A DNA stretch of 64,000 nucleotides from NCBI GenBank assembly GCA_934644775.1, contig CAKUDB010000006.1:46174-110173 (forward strand), written 5' to 3'. Below the pieces are notes generated by a model that saw only the letters and a program-made list of their open reading frames with translations, was not told the origin of the DNA and ran no database searches. The translations under genes and the position numbers were made by a program. Positions 25,848-35,757 of the stretch are shown here, one piece after another; position 1 is the stretch's first letter, and each line of letters starts with the position of its first letter. Source of the DNA: an uncultured bacterium. Lineage in GTDB: Bacteria; Vulcanimicrobiota; Xenobia; Xenobiales; Xenobiaceae.

Positions 25848-27020
25848 ATGACCGCTTTTAACTTCAAAAAGTATTTATCTATTGCCGGAGCTCTAGCCTT
25901 GCTTACTTATACGGCTCCTTTATTCACTCCGGCTCAAGCCGAAAATACTGGAGAGAATGGCGGCATTACTATTTATCAAGCGACAGAATCGGCTCCAGAG
26001 CAAGAGACTGCCCCCACTCAAGAGGCTGCCACCTCCTCCCCCACCGTCACAACTACCGAAAGTTCACCTTCTCTCTCCGAAGAGTCAACTTCTAGCGAAA
26101 GTAGTGCAGACTCAGAGTATACTAATGAAGCGGCTCCTATATTCGATATGCGCGGAGATGACGGCGTCCTTAAAGATTTCCGTCCCAGCGCTTTATCTTT
26201 TATCAGTCGCAACCGTATTTTGGTATGTGATGAAAATAGCCAACAGATGCACATCTTTGATACCGAAGGTCGACGTTTTCGCCGTCTGGGGGTGCCGCGT
26301 ACCTTTCCCCAGCCGCGCTATACCGGTTTATGCAATCTTGAGGACGGAAAGTTTTTCGTAGTAGGCAGCCACCACCACGTTAACAATAATGTACGTTTCC
26401 TCTGGGCCCGAAGTGTGCTCCACTATTACGAATTGCGCAGCGAGCGTTTTACCGACAATTCAACCACGACCAATTATGATCCGGAGCTAGCTTGGCGCAA
26501 TACGGGATATTTTGGCGAAAATGCCCAGCAGCGTTTGAAGGTGGAAGGTATAGCTTGTAATCCTATCGACGACTATCTCTATTTTGCTCTCTCCCAGCCG
26601 CTCAATAAAGATGAAAGCGTCATTGTTTACAGAACTTCGCTCAACCAAATTATTGAGCGCAAGAAAAAGATCAAGTTTGAAATTTTAAAGACTAATTTGA
26701 AGCCCGGTTTGGACGCTTCGCTTAACGAGCCGTTTGTCTTGACCGATATTTATTATGTGCAAGATAAAGGATTGCTCTACCTCTTATCTTCCAAAACTCC
26801 CGACGAGAGATTTAGTGGTACTAGTCAGATTTGGTACCAGCCTGACGGCTCGGAAGAAGCTCGCTTAGTAGCTGACAATATAGCTCCAGGAAACTTCGGC
26901 TCCGGGTTGGCCGCCTATAAAGTGGGTGACAATTACAATATTGGTATAGTTTTTGACAATAATCCAGGCCAGAACGACACCCCTTCGCGCTTCTTGCTCT
27001 TGGAAGATATATCTTTCTAG
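25848..27020 (+). CDS. Exported beta-propeller-like protein
   Basis: A 390-residue secreted protein of unknown role. The ATG at 25848 is chosen with AGAGGTGG as ribosome site; an upstream GTG overlaps that site. A signal peptide 'YLSIAGALALLTYTAPLF' ends in AQA (residue about 31). A Ser/Thr/Glu/Pro-rich linker follows to about residue 105. The rest has repeated four-strand-like blocks ('SALSFISRNRILVCDENSQQ', 'YTGLCNLEDGKFFVVGSHHH', 'VEGIACNPIDDYLYFALSQP', 'VLTDIYYVQDKGLLYLLSS'), the pattern of a beta-propeller such as DUF3616-type or esterase-like phytase families. No catalytic residues are obvious. The next gene starts 25 bases later and may be cotranscribed. Confidence 0.65.
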   Translation: MTAFNFKKYLSIAGALALLTYTAPLFTPAQAENTGENGGITIYQATESAPEQETAPTQEAATSSPTVTTTESSPSLSEESTSSESSADSEYTNEAAPIFDMRGDDGVLKDFRPSALSFISRNRILVCDENSQQMHIFDTEGRRFRRLGVPRTFPQPRYTGLCNLEDGKFFVVGSHHHVNNNVRFLWARSVLHYYELRSERFTDNSTTTNYDPELAWRNTGYFGENAQQRLKVEGIACNPIDDYLYFALSQPLNKDESVIVYRTSLNQIIERKKKIKFEILKTNLKPGLDASLNEPFVLTDIYYVQDKGLLYLLSSKTPDERFSGTSQIWYQPDGSEEARLVADNIAPGNFGSGLAAYKVGDNYNIGIVFDNNPGQNDTPSRFLLLEDISF

Positions 27021-27044
27021 AGAAAGGCCGATAAAATTTATACT

Positions 27045-27587
27045 ATGAGCAGAGAAGATTTAGAATTTTTACAAGAGTCTGGTGAGGAATGGTACGCTGC
27101 CGAAGGGCTGCGTTTTACTTGTCAACGCTGTGGGCGCTGCTGTTCTGGCCCTTCAGGGATCGTACAATGTACCGATCAGGAAGCCCAAGCTATGGCCCAA
27201 GAGTTGCAAATGGATTGGGAAACTTTTACCCGCTCGATAGTCTGTCGCTATGAAGGCCAATTTTATGTCAAGGAAGTGAGATGTAAGTACGGCTACGACT
27301 GCATATTGCTGGAGCGCGACGAGAAAAATGCCCAAGCGCCCACCGGATGTATGGTCAGAAACTCACGCCCTATACAGTGTCGCACCTGGCCTTTTTGGCC
27401 AGAGGTAGTTTTTTCGCCCAGAGCCTGGCGTCTGGCAGCCAAACGCTGCCCCGGCATAGGCGTGGGCGAATTACATAGCGCTGAGGAGATACGCCAAAAA
27501 GTAGCTTTAACTTCCGACCCTACCAACGCTCCTCCGGAAAGGATGGTCTTGGCCCCTCATAAACAGCGTCGCCCTCAAAAGAAATAA
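27045..27587 (+). CDS. YkgJ-type Cys-cluster (zinc/iron-chelating) protein
   Basis: A 180-residue cytosolic protein with the CxxCxxCC cluster of the YkgJ family near the N-terminus ('FTCQRCGRCCSGPSG') and later Cys in 'CMVRNSRPIQCRTWPFWPE'. These Cys are thought to bind a metal, zinc or an iron-sulfur cluster; the biochemical role is unknown. Length is typical. It follows the exported propeller protein by 25 bases. Confidence 0.8.
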   Translation: MSREDLEFLQESGEEWYAAEGLRFTCQRCGRCCSGPSGIVQCTDQEAQAMAQELQMDWETFTRSIVCRYEGQFYVKEVRCKYGYDCILLERDEKNAQAPTGCMVRNSRPIQCRTWPFWPEVVFSPRAWRLAAKRCPGIGVGELHSAEEIRQKVALTSDPTNAPPERMVLAPHKQRRPQKK

Positions 27588-27593
27588 AGTGGA

Positions 27594-27971
27594 TTAATCT
27601 TTATACCAAATTTTTCTAGCGTCTATAGAGCGATCCCAATCGCGCCCACCATGGACCGTAATAAGTGATCCCTTCTTTATATCGTTGAAAAATTCGTTCC
27701 AAGTTACTTTTTCATAACGGAACTCACCATCATCGGGCTGGGGAGTAACCCGTTTCATAAGTTCTGTATTATGTTTAACATAAACCCAATTTTGGCGGCG
27801 ATTGGGATTGGCCCCAAGTTCGGCTATACCTAAGCGTTGCTCGGCTTTATTAACTACAACTACTCTGTATTCACCAGTAGTTAAAATAATTTGAGCTTGG
27901 GCGCTTTTTATGCATCCCCATCCTATCAGGACTGCGGCCAAAATGGCCAAGTATCTACTTAACTTTCTCAT
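27594..27971 (-). CDS. Small exported protein, unknown function
   Basis: 125 residues with a clear signal peptide: basic 'MRKLSRYL', hydrophobic 'AILAAVLIGWGC', then A-Q-A near residue 26. A Cys at residue 20 is followed by 'IKSAQA', so Sec cleavage at AQA is more likely than lipidation. The mature part is about 100 residues, basic, with 'TGEYRVVVVNKAEQRLGI' and two Trp-rich stretches. GGGAGC precedes the ATG. It converges on the YkgJ-type gene, six bases apart. No family recognised. Confidence 0.65.
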   Translation of the reverse strand: MRKLSRYLAILAAVLIGWGCIKSAQAQIILTTGEYRVVVVNKAEQRLGIAELGANPNRRQNWVYVKHNTELMKRVTPQPDDGEFRYEKVTWNEFFNDIKKGSLITVHGGRDWDRSIDARKIWYKD

Positions 27972-28178
27972 ATTTTGCTCCCATTGGCGGTGTGACTAAG
28001 TATAAAAGACTATTTTACAGTTTTTGTTTCCCAAGTCTCTTTCTCCCCCACAGGTAATGTTTTTCGTCGCTCCATCAAGTCTCTCCCTCTTAGCAGGATT
28101 TGCCCTTAAGAAGCTCGCAATTGTTAGATAAGATAAGTAAGTATTTTTTGTCGGTAAATTTAAGAGGCGGTGCGTTTT

Positions 28179-28652
28179 ATGGCGAATTATCCCTGTGCAG
28201 AATGTGGCAATATGGTAGAAACTAGAGGCATAGGTACCTGTCCTAAATGCGGATGTAAAAAGCCCTTCAAGTGCAGTAAGTGCGGCAAACAAATTGGCCT
28301 GGACTTTGTCTATAAACCTGAAAGACTTACTTTTAGCGGCAAACCGCTCTACTGTTTAGATTGCGGCTCAGACGTAGAACCGGTTCCCTGTGCTCGCTGT
28401 GGGAAAACCCTAATTCGCTCTACCGGCGTAGAGAGGCCCATAGACGGAGTTATTAAAATTTATCATAAAGAATGTCTCGAGCAACAGAGCAAAATTTATA
28501 CTTTTGTGATGCCTATTATTGTAGTGGTAGGAGCTGCCGTTGTAGGCTATGCCGCTTGGATGTTGCTCCATACCTGGTACGGCCTAGTAATAGGCCTAAT
28601 CTTTGGGGCAGGTATAGGTAAAGTTATGGCCGATAAGTTTTTACCTAACTAA
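28179..28652 (+). CDS. Zinc-ribbon membrane protein
   Basis: 157 residues from the ATG at 28179 (AGAGGCGG upstream). Five CxxC knuckles (CAEC, CPKC, CSKC, CLDC, CARC) form about two zinc ribbons in the first 90 residues. A His/Cys pair in 'YHKECLEQQ' follows, and then two membrane segments ('FVMPIIVVVGAAVVGYAAW' and 'GLVIGLIFGAGIGKVM'). The zinc part would lie in the cytosol. Function is unknown. The 3' end overlaps the convergent next gene by four bases. Confidence 0.7.
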   Translation: MANYPCAECGNMVETRGIGTCPKCGCKKPFKCSKCGKQIGLDFVYKPERLTFSGKPLYCLDCGSDVEPVPCARCGKTLIRSTGVERPIDGVIKIYHKECLEQQSKIYTFVMPIIVVVGAAVVGYAAWMLLHTWYGLVIGLIFGAGIGKVMADKFLPN

Positions 28653-28954
28653 GTGGTAAAAAGTTTGGCCACAAAGCCCAGACAATGGAGCCTAGCAATA
28701 GATTCTTGGAAATATTCTTGGCTGCCAGGCTCCAGCTCTTCCCAAGCATAGGTTAATACCGTTTCGACTGAGCCCAATTTGCGCCTTACCCGACGTGGAG
28801 TAGTGAAATATTCACTTAAGCGCCGATTCAGTCCACCGTCAGGACAATCTACCCTTATACCATTTTCTTGGTCAAAACTCACCGTACCTAGAGGGAACTC
28901 CCCTAATTTGCGTCCGTCGCGAGCCATAACTAAAGGATATAAGACATAGTCCAT
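28649..28954 (-). CDS. Hypothetical protein, 101 aa
   Basis: A small soluble protein, basic in the middle ('TTPRRVRRKLGSVE') and acidic later. No family recognised. AGAGAGG precedes the ATG. It starts 16 bases after the stop of the pseudo-metalloprotease gene on the same strand, so the two are probably made together and may act together. Confidence 0.6.
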   Translation of the reverse strand: MDYVLYPLVMARDGRKLGEFPLGTVSFDQENGIRVDCPDGGLNRRLSEYFTTPRRVRRKLGSVETVLTYAWEELEPGSQEYFQESIARLHCLGFVAKLFTT

Positions 28955-28970
28955 AGCTCATATTCCTCTC

Positions 28971-30479
28971 TTAACTCTGTTTGCCACTCTTAAGGTGTAA
29001 ATATTCCAAATAATCGTACATAAGTCGGTCAAAATCGTAAAGATCTTCACGATTCCAAAGAGCTTGGCTACATTCGTTGGCCGAAAAGTAAGCTTCTACG
29101 GCCTGAGCAAAATAATTCACCGGATCGGCACAAGCCATGGGATCGGGCGCACAATGGCCCTCCAATCCGGTTTGGCAAGCTTGGGCATTAGCCTTAATAA
29201 CCGGCGATTGCAAACTGGCGAAGTTGCCCTCGCCTAAAGCATGATCCCAAGCCATACCAAAATAATAAAGAGCAGGATGGAACCCATAAAGGGGATCGTC
29301 TTGGCTATTTTCGGAAAAGAGCTCGGCAGCAATAAGGCAAGTGCGCTCTTTAGCCAGATAGGCTCCATAGCCGACTTCCAGACCTTGCAAAGAAGAATCG
29401 GCTGCGTAGACAGCAGCTTTTAATTCTTGGTGGGGTAACAGTTTAACTTTCAAACCATCGCGCATACAAGCGTCGAGTATACCTTTACCAAAACGGCTCA
29501 GCAATAAACGCAAAGGCTCGGCCACCTGAGGAGCAGCTTGGCATAAGATCAGTTGATCGAGCACCTTTTCCAACTCGTGGGGCACCTTAAGGGCGTCGGC
29601 TTCATGTTTACTCTTGGAAGTATGGGCAGATAATTCGACTACTTCGGGCACAGCCTCATGGAAGATAAAACCTTCAGAATTGTCCAAAAGGGAAGAGACC
29701 AGGCTAGGGCCCCGTTTCTCCGTCGGTTGGGCTTTTTTATTTTCCGCTTGCGATTGGGAGAGATCGACATCTTCAGCAGCTGGAAGAGGAGCTTCTTGAG
29801 CAGCGACAGTTACGGTAACGCTTCTATCTAAAGGTTCAGCCTCTATTTCAGGCTCGGCTGCAGCGGTGGCCGAAGTGGGGGGCGCAGCTTCTTCTGCCGA
29901 CTCTTCTCGCTCTTCTCGAGCCATAGCTTCAGATAGAGCAGCTTCGCGTTGGCCGCCTAAATCGATAACAGCATCTGTGCCTAAATGGTCGGAGCTAGGC
30001 CCAGCCTTGGCGACAGCGCCCCCATCTTCACAAGAAGGGGCAGCCTTTTCAGGAGTTTCCTCTTCTAACTTTTCAAGCCCTGGCAATTCGCCTAGAGGGG
30101 CGCTGTTATCGGAGCTTTCTACTTTAGAATCGATAAGACAAGTGCTCTGCCCCTCATCAAAAAGGGTATCAGCCGAGCGCTGGGCGGCCTTTTTGTCTTC
30201 TTCTTCAACATCTTCTTCCCACATTTTGCGGAAAAGGGCCGCTCCGCCCCCTCCTCCACCGCCGCCAACTAAGTCGTCCATGCCACCAAGCATATCTTCA
30301 CCCATATCGGACAAATCGGAGCTAAATTCGGCAGTATCGTCGATATAATGGCTCTTACGCACACCAGCCTTTTCTTTGCGCTCACGCATCATATTAGTGC
30401 GCAAACCGTCACTGGAGCGCTGGGTATTTTCCAACATGCGCTGATTTTGGGAATTCATTATGAAGATTGGATCCATCAT
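28971..30479 (-). CDS. Protein with a degenerate lethal-factor-type metalloprotease domain
   Basis: 502 residues; start uncertain (30479, or 30458 eight codons in). Residues 1-60 are basic and polar. A Gly run lies at about 70-79, and residues 80-280 are acidic and disordered. From about 300 to 495 there is a folded helical domain. Its segment 'LYYFGMAWDHALGEG' (404-418) lines up with the zinc motif of ATLF/M34-type proteases, where one expects L-HExGHAxDHAL. Here H-E-H are replaced by Y405, Y406 and M409. The later 'NYFAQAVEAYF' matches the third-ligand helix (usually FFAEAF), with Q459 for Glu. All three zinc ligands are thus missing, pointing to a pseudoenzyme. The family assignment is my pattern reading and needs a profile search. 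Confidence 0.6.
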   Translation of the reverse strand: MMDPIFIMNSQNQRMLENTQRSSDGLRTNMMRERKEKAGVRKSHYIDDTAEFSSDLSDMGEDMLGGMDDLVGGGGGGGGAALFRKMWEEDVEEEDKKAAQRSADTLFDEGQSTCLIDSKVESSDNSAPLGELPGLEKLEEETPEKAAPSCEDGGAVAKAGPSSDHLGTDAVIDLGGQREAALSEAMAREEREESAEEAAPPTSATAAAEPEIEAEPLDRSVTVTVAAQEAPLPAAEDVDLSQSQAENKKAQPTEKRGPSLVSSLLDNSEGFIFHEAVPEVVELSAHTSKSKHEADALKVPHELEKVLDQLILCQAAPQVAEPLRLLLSRFGKGILDACMRDGLKVKLLPHQELKAAVYAADSSLQGLEVGYGAYLAKERTCLIAAELFSENSQDDPLYGFHPALYYFGMAWDHALGEGNFASLQSPVIKANAQACQTGLEGHCAPDPMACADPVNYFAQAVEAYFSANECSQALWNREDLYDFDRLMYDYLEYLHLKSGKQS

Positions 30480-30563
30480 GGCTCTGTCTATCTTCGCTCC
30501 ACATAGGTAATTCCTTCAGAGCATATTTTTCGCTATATTAACGCCTATCTATAGAGCAAAATA

Positions 30564-30630
30564 AAACCGCACTTCGCTAGGGGTCTTCTTTTTCCCAAGA
30601 ATAAGATGGCCTATAAAAAAAGTGCGGTTT
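30564..30630 (-). terminator. Terminator after trpB
   Basis: A perfect 11-bp inverted repeat (arms 30564-30574 and 30620-30630, 45-base loop) is followed on the minus strand by TTTTATTTT. It also stands upstream of the next minus-strand gene and separates the two. Confidence 0.6.
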
Positions 30631-30664
30631 AACTTAAATTTAAGTCTAAAGAGGCTCAAAAAAG

Positions 30665-31903
30665 CTAAGGCTTAATCAAATAATCTTCACCATAGCCATA
30701 ATTTTCGATAATATAATCCATATCCTTATCGCCACGACCAGAAAGGTTGACCAATACGGAGCCGTGAGCCCTCTTTCTAGCCAACTTGATAGCGTAAGCT
30801 AAAGCGTGAGAGCTTTCCAAAGCGGGAATAATACCTTCATAGCGAGAGAGATTATAGAAAGCCTCTAAAGCTTCTCTATCTGTCACCTTATCGTAAGAAA
30901 CGCGACCTAAACTGTGCAAAAAGGCGTGCTCAGGGCCAACAGAAGGATAATCCAAACCGGAAGCTACAGAATAGACGGGAGCGGGGCCACCATCTTTATC
31001 TTTAAGCATTAAGCTATTAAAACCGTGCATAACTCCGGGAGTGCCATAAGTGATACTGGCTGCATGATCGCCCATCTTTTCGCCGCGACCTAAAGGCTCT
31101 ACGCCGTAAATTTTAACCGGATCGTTAAGGAAAGCCGTAAATAAACCTAAGGAATTGCTGCCGCCGCCGACGCAAGCAACTACAGCGTCAGGCAAGAAGC
31201 CCATCATATCTATAAATTGCTCGCGAGCTTCCACTCCCACAACCATTTGGAAATCGCGCACAATCATGGGGAAAGGATGGGGGCCGACAGCCGAACCGAT
31301 ACAATAAATAGCCGTTTCGTATTCTTTAAGGTAAGCTTCAAAAGCGGCATCGACAGCCTCTTTTAAAGTTTTCAATCCGTGAGTAGCCGGAATAACTCGG
31401 GCACCGAGCAAACGCATACGCGATACGTTAGGAGCTTGTTTCTTAATATCGACTTCACCCATATAAATATCGCACTCTAGGCCGAAATAGGCGGCGGCAG
31501 TAGCTAAAGCCACACCATGTTGGCCAGCACCAGTTTCGGCAATGAGCTTTTTCTTGCCCATAAATTTGGCCAATAAGCCTTCACCCATACAATGGTTGAG
31601 TTTGTGAGCGCCAGTATGGTTAAGATCTTCGCGTTTTAAGTAGATTTGGGTCTGACCAAGCAAATTGGAGAGACGCTCACAATGGTAGACGGGAGTAGGA
31701 CGTCCTTGAAATTCGCGACGAATACGGCGCAACTCAGTAACAAATTTGGAAGAATGGCAAATTGTTTGGTAAGCGTCGTTTATTTCTTTAAAAGCAGGCA
31801 CTAATTGCTCGGGTAAGTAGGCTCCACCAAAAGGGCCGAACCGACCTTCGGCGTCGGGATAGTTCTTTAAATAAGTGGCGAAGTCTACAGTATTGTTATC
31901 CAT
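30665..31903 (-). CDS. trpB: Tryptophan synthase beta chain
   Basis: TrpB joins indole and serine to tryptophan with pyridoxal phosphate. It has 412 residues, normal for TrpB1. The PLP lysine is K101 in 'HTGAHKLN'. '[10 protein letters not shown]' and the phosphate loop 'CVGGGSNS' are intact. '[17 protein letters not shown]' near the N-terminus is standard. TAGGAG precedes the ATG. No trpA or other trp gene is in the window. The enzyme may be an orphan that salvages indole, or trpA may lie elsewhere. Confidence 0.95.
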   Translation of the reverse strand: MDNNTVDFATYLKNYPDAEGRFGPFGGAYLPEQLVPAFKEINDAYQTICHSSKFVTELRRIRREFQGRPTPVYHCERLSNLLGQTQIYLKREDLNHTGAHKLNHCMGEGLLAKFMGKKKLIAETGAGQHGVALATAAAYFGLECDIYMGEVDIKKQAPNVSRMRLLGARVIPATHGLKTLKEAVDAAFEAYLKEYETAIYCIGSAVGPHPFPMIVRDFQMVVGVEAREQFIDMMGFLPDAVVACVGGGSNSLGLFTAFLNDPVKIYGVEPLGRGEKMGDHAASITYGTPGVMHGFNSLMLKDKDGGPAPVYSVASGLDYPSVGPEHAFLHSLGRVSYDKVTDREALEAFYNLSRYEGIIPALESSHALAYAIKLARKRAHGSVLVNLSGRGDKDMDYIIENYGYGEDYLIKP

Positions 31904-31989
31904 GGAAAAATATAGCTCCTAGCTAATCGGCTCCTCTTCACAGAGGGGCGATAAAACAAAAAAATAAAAAAATGCCAATAAGCGAACTT

Positions 31990-32018
31990 AGTTTAGCACT
32001 TGAAATAAGACCAATCAA
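31990..32018 (-). promoter_or_regulatory. Probable promoter of trpB
   Basis: On the minus strand TTGATT (32013-32018) and TAAACT (31990-31995) are 17 bases apart, giving a leader of about 80 nt. The leader has a CCTCT/AGAGG hairpin but no Trp codons, so it does not look like a classical trp attenuator. Confidence 0.4.
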
Positions 32019-32148
32019 ACGAAACACGCTCGCAAAAAGACAATATTGACCTTTTTTTCAACTAAACTTAAGCCAATTTAAGTATCTTTCTATTTTTTCT
32101 CCATAATTGAGGGCGAAACTTCGCACTAGCAAAATTTGCCAACTTCGG

Positions 32149-35100
32149 CTAATAGCAACAACCGTCACCTAAAAGTTTACCCAACTCAAAACGCAATTCG
32201 CTGCTGTCGTTGACAAAATAATCTCGGTGGAGACGAATTACCGTAGTATCTTCCGGGCCACGCACATGGACAAAGACGGGGCGATCGCCTTTATGGCGCA
32301 AGAGAATCTCTTTAAAGTTGGCCACTAAAGAGCGAGCCGAACCGGGGAAAGCGACATTGAGCCCTTTTAAGCTTTTTACTACAGAATCGTCAAAATCGTG
32401 CTGTACTTTATTGCCGGAAGCCATAATAAAATTGACGTCACTTACATCTATAGCATTGATCCGATATTTTTCTCCTTCGGGCTCGGACTCGGCCTCTTCG
32501 ACAGCTAAGGTTTGCCCTTCGTCATCATCTTTGTCGTCCTCATCGCTCTCGTCAAAGACGGTAGAAGGCGCGGGAGTAAAACCGTGGTCTACTTCGACGC
32601 TGCCGCGCACAATAATAACTTGGCCTTCGCCACATTTTTCGATATTAGCTTCAAAATCACGCGGTTTAAGAGAGAACTCTACAGTGCCAGTAAAATCTTG
32701 TATAGTAACAAAGGCCATCTTATCTTTGCGCTTAGTGATAACTGTGCGACAAGATGTAACTAAACCGCCTACTCTAACGTTGCGCCCCACCATAGAGCCA
32801 AGTTGGTCGATATTGCAAGTAGTATTTTCTTTAAGAACTTCCGTATAATCTTCCAAAGGAGAGCCGGAAAGGTAAACGCCCAGCATATCTTTTTCGAAAT
32901 CGAGCAATTCACGGCGAGCAAATTCGTCTTCCTGGGTATGGATAACACAGCGAATATCATCTTGGCCGCCCCCTCCGGGCTCATCACCGAAAAGGCCCAC
33001 CTGGGCATTGGCCGCTTCGCGCTGGCACATTTTCATATACTCCAAAATATGCTCTAAGTTGCTAAGCAAAGTGGCCCGATTGACTCCAAAAAGATCGAGG
33101 GCTCCAGATTTAATAAGGCCTTCCCAAATCTTTTTATTGATATAGCGAGGATCGAGACGGGAGCAGAAATCGATTAAGTTTTTATAAGGGCCGCGCTCCT
33201 CTCGCTCTTTAACGATTAAATTTACCGCATTAACCCCTACGCCACGCAAAGCGGCCATGCCCCAGCGCACCGCCCCTTTGGAAACGGAAAAACCGGCCAA
33301 CGATTCATTGACATCCGGTCCCAATACTTCTAAACCGGAGTCACGACACTCGTGAATAAAGAAAGAGACTTTCTTAATATCGCTCATAACGCTGGTCATT
33401 AGAGCAGCCATATATTCAGGACGATAGTAAGTTTTAAGCCAAGCCGTCTGGAATGTCACCATAGCGTAGGCGGCCGAGTGGGACTTATTAAAGCCATATT
33501 CAGCAAATTTGGCCATAGTCTCAAAGATATTTTCGGCACATTTTTCGTCGACGCCGCGCTCTTTGGCACCTTCCACAAAGTAGACATGGTGCTCGGCCAT
33601 AACCTCTTTCTTCTTTTTACCCATAGCTTTGCGCAACTTATCAGCCTTGGCCATAGTGTAGCCAGCTAAAGTGGTAGCCGTAAGCATTACTTGCTCTTGA
33701 TATAAGAAGAAACCGTAAGTATCGGCCAGAATAGGCTCAAGCTTGGGGTGAGGATAGACGACTCCGCCACCGCGACCGTGGCGTCTGGCAATAAAATCGT
33801 CGACGACGCCGCCTTTAATAGGGCCGGGGCGATAAAGGGCCAAGAAAGCTACAATATCGGTAAAACGGTCGGGTTTCAATTGCTTTAAGTAGCGCTTCAT
33901 ACCGTCAGATTCAAGCTGGAAGACACCGTTAGTATCGGCAGCCGAAAGCAAGGCGTAAACTTTCTGGTCTTCGTAGTCGACATCGTGGTTAATATCGACC
34001 TTGATACCGCGAGAATATTCGATAATCTTTAAGCAATTGTTGATAACAGTAAGGTTGCGCAACCCTAAAAAATCCATCTTTACCATACCGACTTCGGCCG
34101 AGTCGTTCATATCGTATTGCACAACCACATCGTCGCCATTTTTTTGCAAAGGTACTAATTGGCCCAGAGGACGGCTGGAAATAATTACACCAGCTGCGTG
34201 CATACCCGCATTGCGAGCCATACCTTCACAACGCATGGCGTCGTCTACCAAGCGCTTATTAAGCTCGCTACTTTCGTAAAGTTTTTCGAAGTCGGGATTT
34301 TTGAGGGCATCTTTTATAGTTATCTTCATTTCGTCGGGCACAGCTTTACAAAGCTTGCCCACATCGGCTAAAGGCACATCCATCACCCGGCCTACGTCGC
34401 GAATAGCATTTTTAGCTTTCATACGCCCGTAAGTAGCAATTTGGGAGACGCGATCTTCGCCATAGCGCTCGCGACAATATTGGATAACTTCGCCGCGCCT
34501 ATCGACACAAAAGTCGGTATCAATATCGGGCAATTCGGTACGCTCGGGATTTAAGAAACGCTCGAAAAGTAAATCGTATTTAAGGGGATCTAATTGGGTA
34601 ATACCGATTAAATAAGCGACCAATGAGCCGGCAGCCGAGCCGCGACCAGGGCCCACAGGAATGCCATGCTGGCGCGACCAGTTAATAAAGTCCCAGACCA
34701 ACAAGAAATAGTCGGGGAAACCTTTACCAATAATAACATCTAATTCAGTTTGTAAACGGTCTAAATATTTTTGCTCAGGAGTAAGCGTACCGAAACGCTC
34801 CAGCAAGCCCTGGCGACAGAGCTCTTTAAGATAATCGGTACTGTTACTCCCTTCGGGCACAGGAAACTTAGGCAAATAAGTAGTGCTAAAGTCCATTTCA
34901 AAATTACAGCGCTCAGCCACTAAAAGCGTATTATCGACCGCCTCGGGACAGAAAGAGAAGGCTTCCAACATCTCTTCGCGAGTTTTTAAGTAACACTCAG
35001 GGCAAGAATGGAGGCGCTTAGTTTCATTCAATAATCTGCCCGAACCGACGCAAATAAGAATATCTTGGACATCAGTATCTTCTTTATTTAGAAAGTGGGC

Positions 35101-35715
35101 GTCGTTAGTAGCTACAACTTTTAAGCCATGCTCTTTGGCCAACTTAATAAGCAAAGGATTAGTCTTTTGTTGCTCTTCTATACCGTGGTTCATTAGTTCC
35201 ACAAAGAGATCGTCCGGGCCAAAACACTTTTTCAAAAAAGCCAAACGCTGACTGGCCAATTCGTAATCGTCATTTAATAGAGCGTCGTTAACTTCGCCGC
35301 GCAGACAACCAGTTAAAGCGATCAACCCTTGGGAATGCTGCTCCAAAAGCTCATGATCGGCTCGCGGCTTGTAATAAAAACCATGCAAATAAGCTTCGGA
35401 GACGATTTGGCACAGATTAGAATAGCCTTGGCGATCTTTAGCTATAAGGGTTAAATGGAAATAATGTTTGTCCAAATCGCCTTCGCGATCGAAGCGAGTG
35501 CGCGGCGCAACATAAATTTCACAGCCAATTAGAGGCTTAATACCAGCATTTTTGCAAGCATGGTAGAATTTTACGCAGCCACCCATAACGCCGTGATCGG
35601 TAATAGCCAAAGCCGGCATACCACAATCTTTGGCTTTTTGTACAATATCTTTAATGCGATTGGCACCGTCAAGTAAGCTGTACTCGGTATGGACATGTAA
35701 GTGGACAAAAGACAT
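32149..35715 (-). CDS. dnaE: DNA polymerase III alpha subunit
   Basis: The replicative polymerase, 1188 residues, DnaE1 type. An N-terminal PHP domain keeps its metal motifs ('HLHVHTEYSLLDG', 'AITDHGVMGG'). The palm has 'GPGRGSAAGSLVAYLI' (355-370) and the catalytic 'PDIDTDF' (396-402). The fingers contain 'NKSHSAAYAMVTFQTAWLKT'. A helix-hairpin-helix region is followed by an OB fold near 960-1040. A Glu/Asp-rich insert ('ESDEDDKDDDEGQT') lies near 1085. AAGGAGC precedes the ATG. It is 42 bases after the short DnaE-like gene and likely shares a transcript with it and proB. Confidence 0.97.
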   Translation of the reverse strand: MSFVHLHVHTEYSLLDGANRIKDIVQKAKDCGMPALAITDHGVMGGCVKFYHACKNAGIKPLIGCEIYVAPRTRFDREGDLDKHYFHLTLIAKDRQGYSNLCQIVSEAYLHGFYYKPRADHELLEQHSQGLIALTGCLRGEVNDALLNDDYELASQRLAFLKKCFGPDDLFVELMNHGIEEQQKTNPLLIKLAKEHGLKVVATNDAHFLNKEDTDVQDILICVGSGRLLNETKRLHSCPECYLKTREEMLEAFSFCPEAVDNTLLVAERCNFEMDFSTTYLPKFPVPEGSNSTDYLKELCRQGLLERFGTLTPEQKYLDRLQTELDVIIGKGFPDYFLLVWDFINWSRQHGIPVGPGRGSAAGSLVAYLIGITQLDPLKYDLLFERFLNPERTELPDIDTDFCVDRRGEVIQYCRERYGEDRVSQIATYGRMKAKNAIRDVGRVMDVPLADVGKLCKAVPDEMKITIKDALKNPDFEKLYESSELNKRLVDDAMRCEGMARNAGMHAAGVIISSRPLGQLVPLQKNGDDVVVQYDMNDSAEVGMVKMDFLGLRNLTVINNCLKIIEYSRGIKVDINHDVDYEDQKVYALLSAADTNGVFQLESDGMKRYLKQLKPDRFTDIVAFLALYRPGPIKGGVVDDFIARRHGRGGGVVYPHPKLEPILADTYGFFLYQEQVMLTATTLAGYTMAKADKLRKAMGKKKKEVMAEHHVYFVEGAKERGVDEKCAENIFETMAKFAEYGFNKSHSAAYAMVTFQTAWLKTYYRPEYMAALMTSVMSDIKKVSFFIHECRDSGLEVLGPDVNESLAGFSVSKGAVRWGMAALRGVGVNAVNLIVKEREERGPYKNLIDFCSRLDPRYINKKIWEGLIKSGALDLFGVNRATLLSNLEHILEYMKMCQREAANAQVGLFGDEPGGGGQDDIRCVIHTQEDEFARRELLDFEKDMLGVYLSGSPLEDYTEVLKENTTCNIDQLGSMVGRNVRVGGLVTSCRTVITKRKDKMAFVTIQDFTGTVEFSLKPRDFEANIEKCGEGQVIIVRGSVEVDHGFTPAPSTVFDESDEDDKDDDEGQTLAVEEAESEPEGEKYRINAIDVSDVNFIMASGNKVQHDFDDSVVKSLKGLNVAFPGSARSLVANFKEILLRHKGDRPVFVHVRGPEDTTVIRLHRDYFVNDSSELRFELGKLLGDGCCY

Positions 35716-35757
35716 AAAAAGCTCCTTACTTACAAAAAAAGTAGACTCTAAATTTTC

